NCBI RefSeq assembly: GCF_010233585.1
Contig: NZ_CP045997.1
Span: forward strand, 2,684,069 to 2,748,068
DNA: 64,000 nt
Direction: 5' to 3'
DNA from: Spirosoma endbachense
GTDB lineage: Bacteria; Bacteroidota; Bacteroidia; Cytophagales; Spirosomataceae
The position numbers and the translations under genes were made by a program. The notes beneath the pieces were generated by a model. The model saw only the letters and a list, made by a program, of their open reading frames with translations, was not told the origin of the DNA and ran no database searches. Shown here piece by piece: positions 54,579 to 63,959 of the stretch (position 1 is its first letter; every line of letters starts with the position of its first letter).

Positions 54579-56438
54579 ATGTTTTCTTCATACGATGTCA
54601 TTGTAGTAGGGGCAGGGCATGCCGGTTGTGAAGCAGCCAGTGCTGCTGCCACAATGGGTTCTAAGGTTCTGCTCATTACGATGAACATGCAGACCATTGC
54701 CCAGATGTCCTGCAACCCAGCCATGGGCGGAGTTGCAAAAGGACAAATTGTACGAGAAGTAGATGCACTGGGTGGTTTATCAGGAATCATAAGTGACAAA
54801 AGCATGATCCAATTTCGAATGCTAAATCGTTCGAAAGGTCCAGCCATGTGGAGTCCAAGATGCCAAAGCGACCGAAATGTATTTGCCTCAGAATGGCGAA
54901 AAGCGCTGGAAGAAAACAGAAATATTGATTTCTGGCAGGATACAGTAAATGAAGTACTTGTAAAGGACAGTCAGGTTGCTGGTGTGAGAACAAGTTTGGG
55001 AGTGGATTTTTTTGCCAAAGCTGTTGTGTTGACGAATGGCACATTCTTAAACGGCCGGATGTTTATCGGAGAAAAAGTTTTTGGTGGGGGACGAACAGCC
55101 GAACGATCAGCAACCGGTTTAACCGAACAGTTGGTTAGTCTGGGCTTTGAATCGGGCCGGATGAAAACCGGAACTCCTCCTCGTGTAGACGGTCGGAGCC
55201 TGAACTATGCGTTGATGGAAGAACAATTGGGTGATGAAAAACCCGGCAAGTTTTCCTACACGAATACGCCAGCATTAACGAAACAGCGCAGTTGCTGGAT
55301 CACCTATACGAACCAGGCAGTTCATGATGAGCTCAAGACTGGTTTCGCAAAATCACCGATGTTTACGGGGCGGATCAAAGGACTTGGGCCTCGTTACTGC
55401 CCATCGGTGGAGGATAAAATCAATCGATTCGCGGATAAAGATCGACATCAAATCTTTGTAGAGCCAGAAGGTTGGGATACTGTTGAAGTGTATGTAAATG
55501 GTTTTTCAACCTCATTGCCTGAAACCGTTCAGTATAACGCATTACGAAAAATACCCGGATTTGAGAACGTGAGAATGTTCAGACCCGGATACGCTGTAGA
55601 ATATGATTTCTTTCCGCCAACTCAGTTAAAGCCAACGCTAGAGACACAATTGGTCAAAAATCTGTTCTTTGCTGGACAGATTAATGGGACAACTGGTTAT
55701 GAAGAGGCAGCCTGCCAGGGACTGATGGCTGGTATTAATGCGCATCGAAATAAGAATGAAGAAGCTGAGTTTACAATCAAACGGTCGGAGGGATATATCG
55801 GCGTCCTGATTGATGACCTGATAACTAAAGGGACGGAAGAACCGTATCGGATGTTTACATCCCGGGCAGAATATCGCACCTTGTTACGTCAGGACAACGC
55901 CGATTTACGGCTCACTGAAAAGGGGTACGCAATCGGATTGGCATCGCAGGAACGGTATGAATCTATGGTTACCAAACGGGATGGGATCGCTCAGCTAACC
56001 GAAGCAATCCGGACAGCAAAGCTCAAACCCGAAGATGTAAATGGTTGGTTAGAGACTAAGGGAAGTTCGCCGTTGCGCGAAAAAAGCAGTCTGTATACCT
56101 TACTCAAACGGCCAGAAATTGATCAGTCCGACGTAAAAGAACTGCTGAACCTCCTGCCAGAAATACCTGGGGTAGGGGAGGAGACGATTGAGCAAACAGT
56201 AATCGAAATCAAGTATGAAGATTATCTCAATCGGGAAAAACTGAACGCCGAGAAATTAGATAAATGGGAAAGTCTGGCAATTAATCCCACATTCGATTAC
56301 GACCGCCTTAAAGCATTATCATTTGAGGGAAAGGAAAAATTGAAGCGACTTCGGCCAGCAACGATTGGTCAGGCATCCCGCATCAGCGGAGTAAGCCCTT
56401 CTGATGTTTCAATTCTTCTGGTCTATATGGGCCGTTAA
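54579..56438 (+). CDS. mnmG: tRNA uridine 5-carboxymethylaminomethyl modification enzyme MnmG
   Basis: A 619-residue FAD protein (GidA) of normal length. The dinucleotide-binding motif is GAGHAGCEAA (residues 10-19), followed by CNPAMGG and GRMKTGTPPR; the C-terminal helical domain binds MnmE and tRNA. With MnmE it modifies the wobble uridine. gidA lies near oriC in many bacteria; here the predicted origin is about 1 kb downstream of its stop. No mnmE, parA or parB is in the window. Confidence 0.95.
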   Translation: MFSSYDVIVVGAGHAGCEAASAAATMGSKVLLITMNMQTIAQMSCNPAMGGVAKGQIVREVDALGGLSGIISDKSMIQFRMLNRSKGPAMWSPRCQSDRNVFASEWRKALEENRNIDFWQDTVNEVLVKDSQVAGVRTSLGVDFFAKAVVLTNGTFLNGRMFIGEKVFGGGRTAERSATGLTEQLVSLGFESGRMKTGTPPRVDGRSLNYALMEEQLGDEKPGKFSYTNTPALTKQRSCWITYTNQAVHDELKTGFAKSPMFTGRIKGLGPRYCPSVEDKINRFADKDRHQIFVEPEGWDTVEVYVNGFSTSLPETVQYNALRKIPGFENVRMFRPGYAVEYDFFPPTQLKPTLETQLVKNLFFAGQINGTTGYEEAACQGLMAGINAHRNKNEEAEFTIKRSEGYIGVLIDDLITKGTEEPYRMFTSRAEYRTLLRQDNADLRLTEKGYAIGLASQERYESMVTKRDGIAQLTEAIRTAKLKPEDVNGWLETKGSSPLREKSSLYTLLKRPEIDQSDVKELLNLLPEIPGVGEETIEQTVIEIKYEDYLNREKLNAEKLDKWESLAINPTFDYDRLKALSFEGKEKLKRLRPATIGQASRISGVSPSDVSILLVYMGR

Positions 56439-56444
56439 TTAATT

Positions 56445-56482
56445 AGGCGCTGATTGCTTTCTTTGCAATCAGCGCCTTTTTG
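56445..56482 (+). terminator. Intrinsic terminator after mnmG
   Basis: Perfect 13-bp arms AGGCGCTGATTGC / GCAATCAGCGCCT with T-run. Confidence 0.85.
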
Positions 56483-56507
56483 TTTTCACACAATTTAACT
56501 CGCTAAC

Positions 56508-57389
56508 TTGGAAACCGTCAATTCATGCCCAGTCTGCGGCAGTACAAAATTTACTCCCTTTTTAGTTTGTAAAGATTATTTGGTCAGCAATCAAAACTTT
56601 ACCATAGAGCAATGCGATACTTGCAGTTTTAGATTGACCAACCCTCGGCCCGACGAAAAAACGATTGGATTATATTATAAATCGGAGCAGTATGTATCAC
56701 ACAATGACGAGAGCAGTGGCCTAATAAATACGGCTTATCGGTTAGTCCGTAATTACACGCTTCGGTCAAAATTAAATCTCATCAAAAAGCTTAATGGTGG
56801 GCCAGGCCGAATTCTCGACGTAGGTTGTGGCACTGGTGCGTTCCTCGATACCTGTAAACAGGGAGGCTGGCAAGTATCAGGTATGGAACCAGATCCAGAT
56901 GCTCGCGCTGTTGCTCAAAAAAAATTAGAAGCCGACATCCAGCCTGATCTTAAGGTATTGGCCGGGGCACTACCTTTCGACATAATTACCTTATGGCATG
57001 TGCTCGAACATATTCCTGACCTCAATGAGACAGTGCCCCAACTGAATAAATTACTTAGTCCGAAGGGAACATTATTGATCGCCGTTCCCAATTCTGATTC
57101 TTACGATGCGCACTATTTTAAAGAATATTGGGCAGCCTATGATGTGCCTCGTCATTTACAACATTTCACTCCATCGACCATCAAGCCGTTATTTGAGAAG
57201 CATGGCCTGACATTAATTGAGCAGAAGCCAATGGTGTTTGATGCTTTCTATATTGCTATGCTTAGCACGCGTTACAAGACGGGCAAAACAGATTATCTAA
57301 GAAGTGTGCGGGTAGGACTTACCTCTAATCAGCAAGCCAAACAAACAGGCAACTCATCCAGTTTAATCTATCTATTTAAGAAGGCCTGA
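56508..57389 (+). CDS. Class I SAM methyltransferase with N-terminal zinc ribbon
   Basis: A 293-residue protein with CxxC pairs at Cys7/Cys10 (SCPVCG) and Cys36/Cys39 (QCDTCSF), then a methyltransferase domain with motif I LDVGCGTGAFLD (from residue 103) and LWHVLEHIPDLNE. This is the zinc-ribbon plus Methyltransf_11/23 layout common in Bacteroidota, often linked to sugar or surface-polysaccharide modification. The start is TTG 56508; an ATG in frame would remove the first Cys pair. Substrate unknown. Confidence 0.82.
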   Translation: METVNSCPVCGSTKFTPFLVCKDYLVSNQNFTIEQCDTCSFRLTNPRPDEKTIGLYYKSEQYVSHNDESSGLINTAYRLVRNYTLRSKLNLIKKLNGGPGRILDVGCGTGAFLDTCKQGGWQVSGMEPDPDARAVAQKKLEADIQPDLKVLAGALPFDIITLWHVLEHIPDLNETVPQLNKLLSPKGTLLIAVPNSDSYDAHYFKEYWAAYDVPRHLQHFTPSTIKPLFEKHGLTLIEQKPMVFDAFYIAMLSTRYKTGKTDYLRSVRVGLTSNQQAKQTGNSSSLIYLFKKA

Positions 57390-57463
57390 TAATTGCGCTG
57401 ATTCTAAGCAGAATGGCCATTTTTTCGGTTGACAGGTAAAGGTCAATTCTAAATTAAAAAAGT

Positions 57464-57875
57464 TAAAGTTTTATGTGAATAACCATGTGTATAACTCTGG
57501 CTTACAAGTGGATAAATTGTTTATAAGGACTGAAAGTGATGTGGATGAATATCGAAGTAATCCACATCACTTTTTTTTCGGCCTGTTGATGTGGAGAAAC
57601 AACTACATATCACGATTGAACCCACACAATTTCCCCACTCAAAATTGTGTACAGAAATTATTCACAAATCCACATTCGTATTGCACATAAAATGTGGATA
57701 AAATGTTATTTACCTAAGAATAAGATGGTTATAAGTGGATAACTTGAAAACAGTGAGTGGATATGTTGCGGTTCTTATCCACATTCTGTATCTTCATCAG
57801 TGGACAACTTATTTGTACACATTTCCACATAGCTAATGGTTATAATAACGTTTCTTTAAAAAGCTTTTATATAAA
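57464..57875. other. Predicted chromosomal replication origin (oriC)
   Basis: A 486-bp gene-free region with a dense set of DnaA boxes (TTATCCACA). Exact matches are at 57693-57701 (reverse) and 57775-57783 (forward). Single-mismatch sites lie at 57474, 57486, 57507, 57540, 57558, 57658 and 57734, with weaker ones at 57666, 57756, 57799 and 57822. The AT-rich stretch at 57835-57890 could be the unwinding element. Boxes at 57540 and 57558 lie in a 14-bp inverted repeat (57533-57546/57560-57573). mnmG is about 1 kb upstream, the rRNA operon reads away from the region, and parS-like sites lie nearby. The bases at 57390-57463 hold nothing recognised. Confidence 0.82.
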
Positions 57876-59684
57876 ATGTTAATAAGGTCAAAAGTCATTA
57901 TTGCGCTGATGTGGCTGTTGTCAGCCGGACTCGCCTGGGGGCAGGGGGGAGCGACGTTGGCCGAAGAATATTTTAAAGCGGGCGAATTTGAAAAAGCCGC
58001 CAACGAATATGCGAAGCTGTTAAAAACTGATGTGACCTGGGTTCGCCTGGCCCGCTATGTGAATAGCCTGCAAAAAAGTAACAAGGCAGAGGAGGCCGTA
58101 AAATATTTGCGCAAGCAGGAGCGCAGCGACGAACCCAACCGGGCATACTACCAATTGCTCATTGGGCAACTCGCCACCCAGCAGGGCGATACAGTCCTGG
58201 CGAGCAATCAATACACGGCCGCCTTACAATCCAGCAAATCGTCGACCAGCAAGCTCGAACGGATCGCCAGTGCCTTCAACGAAGCAGGAGAGCCTCGCTG
58301 GGCGGTCCGGGCGCTCGAGATGGCCCGAGAGGTCAGTAAGGAGCCTACGGCCTACAGCGAGGATCTAATGGGCCTTTACAGGGCGACGGGTCAAACTGAA
58401 AAATCGATCAATGAAATTATAACGACCGGCAAACAGCCTGATAAAAAAGAAACCGTATTGGCCGCACTACAAGGATTTATCAACACAAAAGATGAGCCAC
58501 TTGTGGAAAAAGCGTTATACAGCAAAATTCAGCTGGAACCCAATGAGCTTTCCTATAATGAATTATTGATCTGGTACTTTGTGCAGAAACAAAAATTCGG
58601 CCGGGCGTTGCTACAGGAAAAAGCAACGGATAAACGCGTAAAATTGAACGGTAGCCGCGTTTATGACCTGGGAATGCTGGCGATGAACAACAAAGAATAC
58701 AAAACAGCCGCCGAATCATTCGAATACATAACCACTACCTATCCACAGGGTCAGCTGTATCCATTCGCACGCCGGTTAGTTATCCAGGCCCGCGAAGAAC
58801 AGGTAAAAAACACGTATCCTGTCGATAAGGTAGAAATCCGTAAGCTGATTGGTGATTATCAAAAAATGCTTCAGGAGATCGGGACAAACGTTAAAACACT
58901 TGAAGCGCTCCGGAGCACGGCCAATCTATACGGAAATTATCTCGACAGCAAAGACACTGCGCTAACTGTGCTGGATTTGGCCATTGAGTTGGGAAAAACC
59001 GACAAAAATTTTGTGGATCGTTGTAAGCTTGACAAAGGGGATATCTATCTGCTGAAAGGTGAGCCCTGGGAATCGACGCTGTTGTACTCTCAGGTTGAAA
59101 AATCGCAGAAAGAAGAATTGTTAGGGTATGAAGCCAAGCTTAAAAACGCAAAACTTCACTACTATCGGGGAAATCTGGCCGTGGCTAAAGATATTTTGGA
59201 TGTACTTAAACTGGCTACATCACGAGAAATAGCCAACGATGCCGAGCAGTTAAGTTTATTAATTGTGGATAACACCGGCATGGACAGTACTGAAGCCGCA
59301 ATGCGGGAATATGCCGGAATTGACTTGCTACTCTTCCAGAATAAAACAGATGAAGCCATTGAAGCGCTCAATGAAATGTGGAAGAAATATGCTGATCATC
59401 CACTAGCCGATGAAATTCTCTGGCTTCGGGCGAATACATACATGAAGCAAGGTAAGAATACCGAAGCACTTGAAGACTTAAAAAAGATAACAGCCAGCTA
59501 CTCAACTGACATATTAGGGGATGATGCCCTGTTTACGCAGGCGAAAATATATGAAGAGCGTTTAAAAGATAAGACAGCTGCCATGGAAGCCTATCAAAAA
59601 GTATTAACACAATATCCAGGTAGTATCTACGGAGCTGAGTCTCGTAAGCGGTTCAGAGCCTTACGAGGTGATACCGTTAATTGA
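57876..59684 (+). CDS. Exported tetratricopeptide-repeat protein
   Basis: A 602-residue protein with signal peptide (VIIALMWLLSAGLAWGQ) and many TPR-like helical pairs along its length, such as AEEYFKAGEFEKAANEYAKL near residue 28 and ADEILWLRANTYMKQGKNTE near the end. Probably a periplasmic or outer-membrane-associated scaffold; in Bacteroidota similar proteins accompany envelope machines. Partner unknown. It begins at the edge of the oriC AT-rich stretch. Confidence 0.83.
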   Translation: MLIRSKVIIALMWLLSAGLAWGQGGATLAEEYFKAGEFEKAANEYAKLLKTDVTWVRLARYVNSLQKSNKAEEAVKYLRKQERSDEPNRAYYQLLIGQLATQQGDTVLASNQYTAALQSSKSSTSKLERIASAFNEAGEPRWAVRALEMAREVSKEPTAYSEDLMGLYRATGQTEKSINEIITTGKQPDKKETVLAALQGFINTKDEPLVEKALYSKIQLEPNELSYNELLIWYFVQKQKFGRALLQEKATDKRVKLNGSRVYDLGMLAMNNKEYKTAAESFEYITTTYPQGQLYPFARRLVIQAREEQVKNTYPVDKVEIRKLIGDYQKMLQEIGTNVKTLEALRSTANLYGNYLDSKDTALTVLDLAIELGKTDKNFVDRCKLDKGDIYLLKGEPWESTLLYSQVEKSQKEELLGYEAKLKNAKLHYYRGNLAVAKDILDVLKLATSREIANDAEQLSLLIVDNTGMDSTEAAMREYAGIDLLLFQNKTDEAIEALNEMWKKYADHPLADEILWLRANTYMKQGKNTEALEDLKKITASYSTDILGDDALFTQAKIYEERLKDKTAAMEAYQKVLTQYPGSIYGAESRKRFRALRGDTVN

Positions 59685-59691
59685 TTTCCTG

Positions 59692-59754
59692 AAAAGTTAT
59701 CCACAAAAAAGGCCCGAAATTGTGCATTTCGGGCCTTTTTTGTGGATAACTTTT
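59692..59754. terminator. Perfect 29-bp palindromic terminator carrying two DnaA boxes
   Basis: Perfect 29-bp arms (59692-59720 and 59726-59754) with a 5-nt loop, between the convergent TPR and threonine synthase genes. The G+C core is GGCCCGAAAT with A6/T6 flanks, as in a bidirectional terminator. The outer parts carry an exact TTATCCACA (59697-59705) and an exact TGTGGATAA (59741-59749), facing each other. Confidence 0.9.
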
Positions 59755-61063
59755 AGAGAACTGTATGAAGCAGTGACTCTTTAAAAGCCTCATATTGAGC
59801 AGGAATGCGAATACTTTTTTTATCTCGACCAGCTAAACTGGCCAGCCTGTCAGGAACATGAACAGGTTGCCCCAATACCGCTTCAACTAAAGGCTTAAAT
59901 TTTGAAGGGTGAGCCGTAGCTAATGCAACACCCGTATAATCGTTATTACTGTCGAGCAGGTAGTGTTGTAAACCCAGAATACCAATTGCTGTGTGAGGAC
60001 AAGCGACATAGCCAAATTGGTCATAGATGCGTTTCATCCCCGCTCGTGTCTCGTCATCGTCATAAAAATAACCTGAAACGTTTTCTTTGAAACGATCAAA
60101 ATCATTGCCGTAGAGCTGAGCCAAACGAACAAAGTTGCTTGGACTCCCCACATCCATCGCATTCGAGATCGTCGCAATGGAGGCTTTAGGCGTATACACT
60201 CCCGTTTTTATGTAAGACGGCACCACGTGATTTAGATTAGTTGCTGCCACAAAATGAGCAACAGGCAAGCCCATTTGTTGAACCATAGCACCAGCACTAA
60301 GATTACCGAAATTTCCGCTGGGCGTTGAAAAAATAACGGGTTTCCCAGATTTACGTACCTGACCGTATGCCCGAACGTAATAAAACCCCTGTGGAATCAA
60401 TCGGAAAATATTGATCGAATTCGCAGAGGAAAGCGACAAATGAGTGTTTAGATCAGTGTCGACGAATGCTTCCTTCACGATCGCCTGGCAATCGTCGAAA
60501 GATCCATCTACTTCAAATGCCTGAACATTGCCACCAAGCGTTGTCAATTGTTTTTCCTGAAGATCGCTAACCCGACCAGAAGGGTAAAGGATTGAAACGC
60601 GAACGCCAGGAACATTGTGGAAGCCCATTGCAACAGCCCCGCCCGTATCGCCCGAAGTCGCTACCAAAATATTTACTTCTTTATCGTTACGGCCTGAATA
60701 ATAAGACATTAATGCTGCCATATAACGAGCTCCAACGTCCTTAAAAGCCAGCGATGGGCCATGAAACAACTCCAGAACACTTGTTTTTCCTGGCTCCAGA
60801 TCAACAACTGGTGTATCGAATGGAAAAGCCTGATGCGTAAGATTTTCCAGATCAGCCGTGCTTATATCATCACTAAACAGTGCCTTGCTGATCTCAAATC
60901 CAATATCTGCTAAAGACTGTCCAGCAATTTTTTCGAAAAAACCAGTGCCTAAATGAGGTAGAGGGGTTGGCATATACAGCCCTTTATCAGCAGGTAGGCT
61001 GTGAAAAAGGGCTTCCTCAACAGAAACAGTAGTCTGAGGATTATTCGTGCTATAAAAACGCAT
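59753..61063 (-). CDS. thrC: Threonine synthase
   Basis: 436 residues from the Met at 61063 (MRFYSTNN); an ATG at 61075 adds four residues and is less like family members. It is a PLP enzyme converting O-phosphohomoserine to threonine. The PLP lysine is Lys108 in HGPSLAFKDVGARYMA, and ATSGDTGGAVAMGF and STPSGNFGNLSAG are the phosphate-binding segments. The stop codon touches the palindromic terminator. No thrA or thrB is nearby. Confidence 0.94.
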   Translation of the reverse strand: MRFYSTNNPQTTVSVEEALFHSLPADKGLYMPTPLPHLGTGFFEKIAGQSLADIGFEISKALFSDDISTADLENLTHQAFPFDTPVVDLEPGKTSVLELFHGPSLAFKDVGARYMAALMSYYSGRNDKEVNILVATSGDTGGAVAMGFHNVPGVRVSILYPSGRVSDLQEKQLTTLGGNVQAFEVDGSFDDCQAIVKEAFVDTDLNTHLSLSSANSINIFRLIPQGFYYVRAYGQVRKSGKPVIFSTPSGNFGNLSAGAMVQQMGLPVAHFVAATNLNHVVPSYIKTGVYTPKASIATISNAMDVGSPSNFVRLAQLYGNDFDRFKENVSGYFYDDDETRAGMKRIYDQFGYVACPHTAIGILGLQHYLLDSNNDYTGVALATAHPSKFKPLVEAVLGQPVHVPDRLASLAGRDKKSIRIPAQYEAFKESLLHTVL

Positions 61064-61132
61064 ATGAAAAGGCAAAATAAGGCTACAAAGTACGGTAAAT
61101 CAGTTCAATGAATCGAACTTAAGCCATTGAAA

Positions 61133-61165
61133 ATGTGGAAAAGTGATGTGGATTAGTGGATAAGT
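61133..61165. promoter_or_regulatory. DnaA-box-like pair in the thrC-pruA divergent region
   Basis: TGTGGATTA (61147-61155) and AGTGGATAA (61155-61163) are each one mismatch from TGTGGATAA and lie in the same direction, sharing one base. TGTGGAAAA (61134-61142) is a weaker third site. They lie about 3.3 kb right of oriC, in the divergent promoter region. Confidence 0.5.
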
Positions 61166-61284
61166 AGGCCAATACGTACCTTTACAGACCAATAAACTTC
61201 ACAACAGAAAAGAGTCGAAATAGTCGAAGTGCAGGATGATATTTGCAAAAAAACTACAAAACGTCTCGTAATCAGCAATCAATT

Positions 61285-62916
61285 ATGTCATTTGGATTAT
61301 TCAACGTTCCAACGCCGGTTAATGAGCCGGTAAAAGAGTATCGTCCTGGTTCTGCAGAGCGCGAAGCAGTGAAAAAAGCTTTGCAGGATTTTCGCTCGGT
61401 AGAAACAGACATTCCCATGTACATCGGTGGCCAGGAGGTTCGAACAGACCGTAAACTCCGGGTAGCTCCACCCCACGATCATCAGCATACACTCGGCTAT
61501 TTTCATGAAGGCGATGCTCAACATGTTGAACAGGCAATTGAAGCCGCATTAGCTGCAAAAGATAATTGGGCGAGTTTATCCTGGGAGCACCGGGCCAGCA
61601 TTTTTCTAAAAGCGGCTGATCTACTCGCTGGACCATATCGGGCACGAATCAATGCTGCAACAATGCTTGGTCAGTCGAAAAACGCTTTTCAGGCTGAAAT
61701 CGACTCTGCATGTGAACTGATCGATTTTCTACGATTCAATGTCCACTATGCAACGGATATCTACCGGCAGCAACCAAACTCTTCGCCGGGTGTCTGGAAC
61801 CGACTGGAGTACCGTCCCCTCGAAGGATTCGTTTTTGCCCTGACTCCCTTCAATTTTACCGCTATTGCCGGCAACTTACCCACATCGGCCGCTATGATGG
61901 GGAATACCGTAGTGTGGAAACCAGCCTATACGCAGGTTCTATCGGCTAAAGTTATTATGGAGGTGTTAATGGAGGCAGGTTTACCCGATGGCGTCATAAA
62001 TCTGATCTATGTTGATGGCCCAGTAGCGGGCGATATAATTTTTAACCATCCTGACTTTGCAGGCATACACTTTACGGGTAGTACTGGCGTATTTCAAGCG
62101 ATTTGGGGTACAATTGGCGCGAACATACACAAGTACAAATCCTATCCACGGATCGTTGGTGAAACAGGAGGGAAAGACTTCGTACTTGTTCATGAGTCCG
62201 CTGATGCCGATGAAGTAGCCACCGGCCTGGTTCGCGGAGCATTTGAATATCAGGGGCAAAAATGCTCCGCTGCATCACGCGCCTATGTTCCATCATCGCT
62301 TTGGCCGGCTATCGAAACGAAAGTAAAAGAGTTTCTGAGCGAGATAAAAATGGGCGTAACTGAAGATTTTACCAACTTCATCAATGCCGTTATTGACGAA
62401 CGCTCGTTCAAAAAGATCACAGCTTATATCGATGCCGCTAAACAGAGTGATCAGGTAAAAATCGTGGCAGGAGGGAACTACGACGGTTCTAAGGGGTATT
62501 TTATCGAGCCAACCGTGCTTCAGGTAAATGATCCGAACTACAGAACAATGTGTGAAGAAATATTCGGGCCGGTATTATCAGTTTATGTGTATGAACCATC
62601 GGAGTTCGAATCTATTCTACAGATTGTAAATAGTACCTCGCCTTATGCATTGACGGGATCCATTTTTGCGAAGGATCGATATGTGATCGAACATACTTCG
62701 AAAGCACTCCAGAATGCCGCCGGTAATTTTTATATTAACGATAAGCCAACCGGAGCAGTAGTAGGACAACAGCCATTTGGGGGAGCGCGAGCGTCGGGAA
62801 CGAACGATAAAGCGGGATCGGCTTTAAATTTATATCGCTGGGTTTCTGCACGTACAATTAAGGAAACCTATGTGACTCCCAGGCACTTCGCTTATTCATT
62901 CCTACAGGCGGACTAA
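61285..62916 (+). CDS. pruA: 1-pyrroline-5-carboxylate dehydrogenase
   Basis: 543 residues from ATG 61285 (MSFGLFNVPTPVNEPV); an upstream in-frame TTG at 61243 is rejected because 543 residues is the usual length. It is an aldehyde dehydrogenase oxidising glutamate semialdehyde to glutamate in proline breakdown. Catalytic Glu293 lies in VGETGGKDF and Cys327 in QGQKCSAASRAYVP. The putA-type proline dehydrogenase is not in the window. A -7-like TACCTTTA lies at 61177. Confidence 0.94.
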   Translation: MSFGLFNVPTPVNEPVKEYRPGSAEREAVKKALQDFRSVETDIPMYIGGQEVRTDRKLRVAPPHDHQHTLGYFHEGDAQHVEQAIEAALAAKDNWASLSWEHRASIFLKAADLLAGPYRARINAATMLGQSKNAFQAEIDSACELIDFLRFNVHYATDIYRQQPNSSPGVWNRLEYRPLEGFVFALTPFNFTAIAGNLPTSAAMMGNTVVWKPAYTQVLSAKVIMEVLMEAGLPDGVINLIYVDGPVAGDIIFNHPDFAGIHFTGSTGVFQAIWGTIGANIHKYKSYPRIVGETGGKDFVLVHESADADEVATGLVRGAFEYQGQKCSAASRAYVPSSLWPAIETKVKEFLSEIKMGVTEDFTNFINAVIDERSFKKITAYIDAAKQSDQVKIVAGGNYDGSKGYFIEPTVLQVNDPNYRTMCEEIFGPVLSVYVYEPSEFESILQIVNSTSPYALTGSIFAKDRYVIEHTSKALQNAAGNFYINDKPTGAVVGQQPFGGARASGTNDKAGSALNLYRWVSARTIKETYVTPRHFAYSFLQAD

Positions 62917-62943
62917 TTATTTAAAAAAAAGTTTTGCGGAAGA

Positions 62944-62975
62944 CTTGCATTAAGAAAATAAGTCTCCTAATTTTG
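62944..62975 (+). promoter_or_regulatory. rRNA operon promoter P1
   Basis: TTG (62945-62947), 20 bp, TAATTTTG (62968-62975), followed by CACTCC. Matches the Bacteroidetes consensus. This and P2 lie in the 341-bp gap between pruA and the 16S, which holds no gene. Confidence 0.75.
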
Positions 62976-63082
62976 CACTCCCAAACACGGAAAGACGGTC
63001 TTCTAAATTAGATAACAGTCTTTTTATCAATGAGTTAAATATAGGGCTTTGAAAAGTTGTTAAAATAAAATTTCAACTTTTC

Positions 63083-63114
63083 CTTGACAAGAAAGATAGA
63101 GTGTAGTACCTTTG
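63083..63114 (+). promoter_or_regulatory. rRNA operon promoter P2
   Basis: TTG (63084-63086), 20 bp, TACCTTTG (63107-63114), again followed by CACTCC, with the same spacing as P1, 139 bp upstream. Transcription should begin near 63120. Confidence 0.8.
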
Positions 63115-63133
63115 CACTCCGAAATATAAGAAA

Positions 63134-63180
63134 GGCCAACAACGGTTGGCCACCATCTCGAAAGAGAGACAGTTCTTTGA

Positions 63181-63181
<1 letters not shown>
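63134..63181 (+). promoter_or_regulatory. rRNA leader hairpin and boxA antitermination element
   Basis: The hairpin GGCCAAC-AACG-GTTGGCC (63134-63151) is followed by GTTCTTTGAC (63172-63181), which resembles boxA of the rRNA antitermination system. The same decamer recurs at 63875-63884 before the 23S gene. Confidence 0.65.
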
Positions 63182-63617
<436 letters not shown>

Positions 63618-63626
63618 CAAAGTGCT

Positions 63627-63700
63627 GGGCTTGTAGCTCAGGTGGTTAGAGCGCTACACTGATAATGTAGAGGTCCGTGGTTCGAGTCCACGCAGGCCCA
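63627..63700 (+). tRNA. tRNA-Ile (GAT)
   Basis: Acceptor stem GGGCUUG pairs with CAGGCCC, discriminator A at 63700. The anticodon loop CTGATAA gives GAT. No encoded CCA. It lies in the 16S-23S spacer, the usual place. Confidence 0.95.
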
Positions 63701-63779
63701 CAAATCAGTTGGCAGTAACTAGTTAACAGTAAGCAATTTGTATGCATACTGCTAACCGCCAACTGCACACTGAAAATAT

Positions 63780-63853
63780 GGGGGATTAGCTCAGCTGGCT
63801 AGAGCACCTGCTTTGCAAGCAGGGGGTCAACGGTTCGAATCCGTTATTCTCCA
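63780..63853 (+). tRNA. tRNA-Ala (TGC)
   Basis: Acceptor GGGGGAU pairs with ATTCTCC (two G-U pairs), discriminator A at 63853. The anticodon loop TTTGCAA gives TGC. It follows tRNA-Ile after a 79-bp spacer that contains an imperfect hairpin (CAGTTGGC / GCCAACTG). Confidence 0.95.
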
Positions 63854-63854
63854 C

Positions 63855-63884
63855 ATGAACCAACGGGTTCATATGTTCTTTGAC
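63855..63884 (+). promoter_or_regulatory. Spacer hairpin and second boxA before 23S
   Basis: ATGAACC / GGTTCAT hairpin (63855-63872), then GTTCTTTGAC (63875-63884), identical to the leader boxA. Confidence 0.6.
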
Positions 63885-63959
63885 CTACAGGGAGAAACTG
63901 CATCATGAGGTGACTCATGGTGCACGGTAAGATACACAAGAAATTGTAGTAGCGCAATA

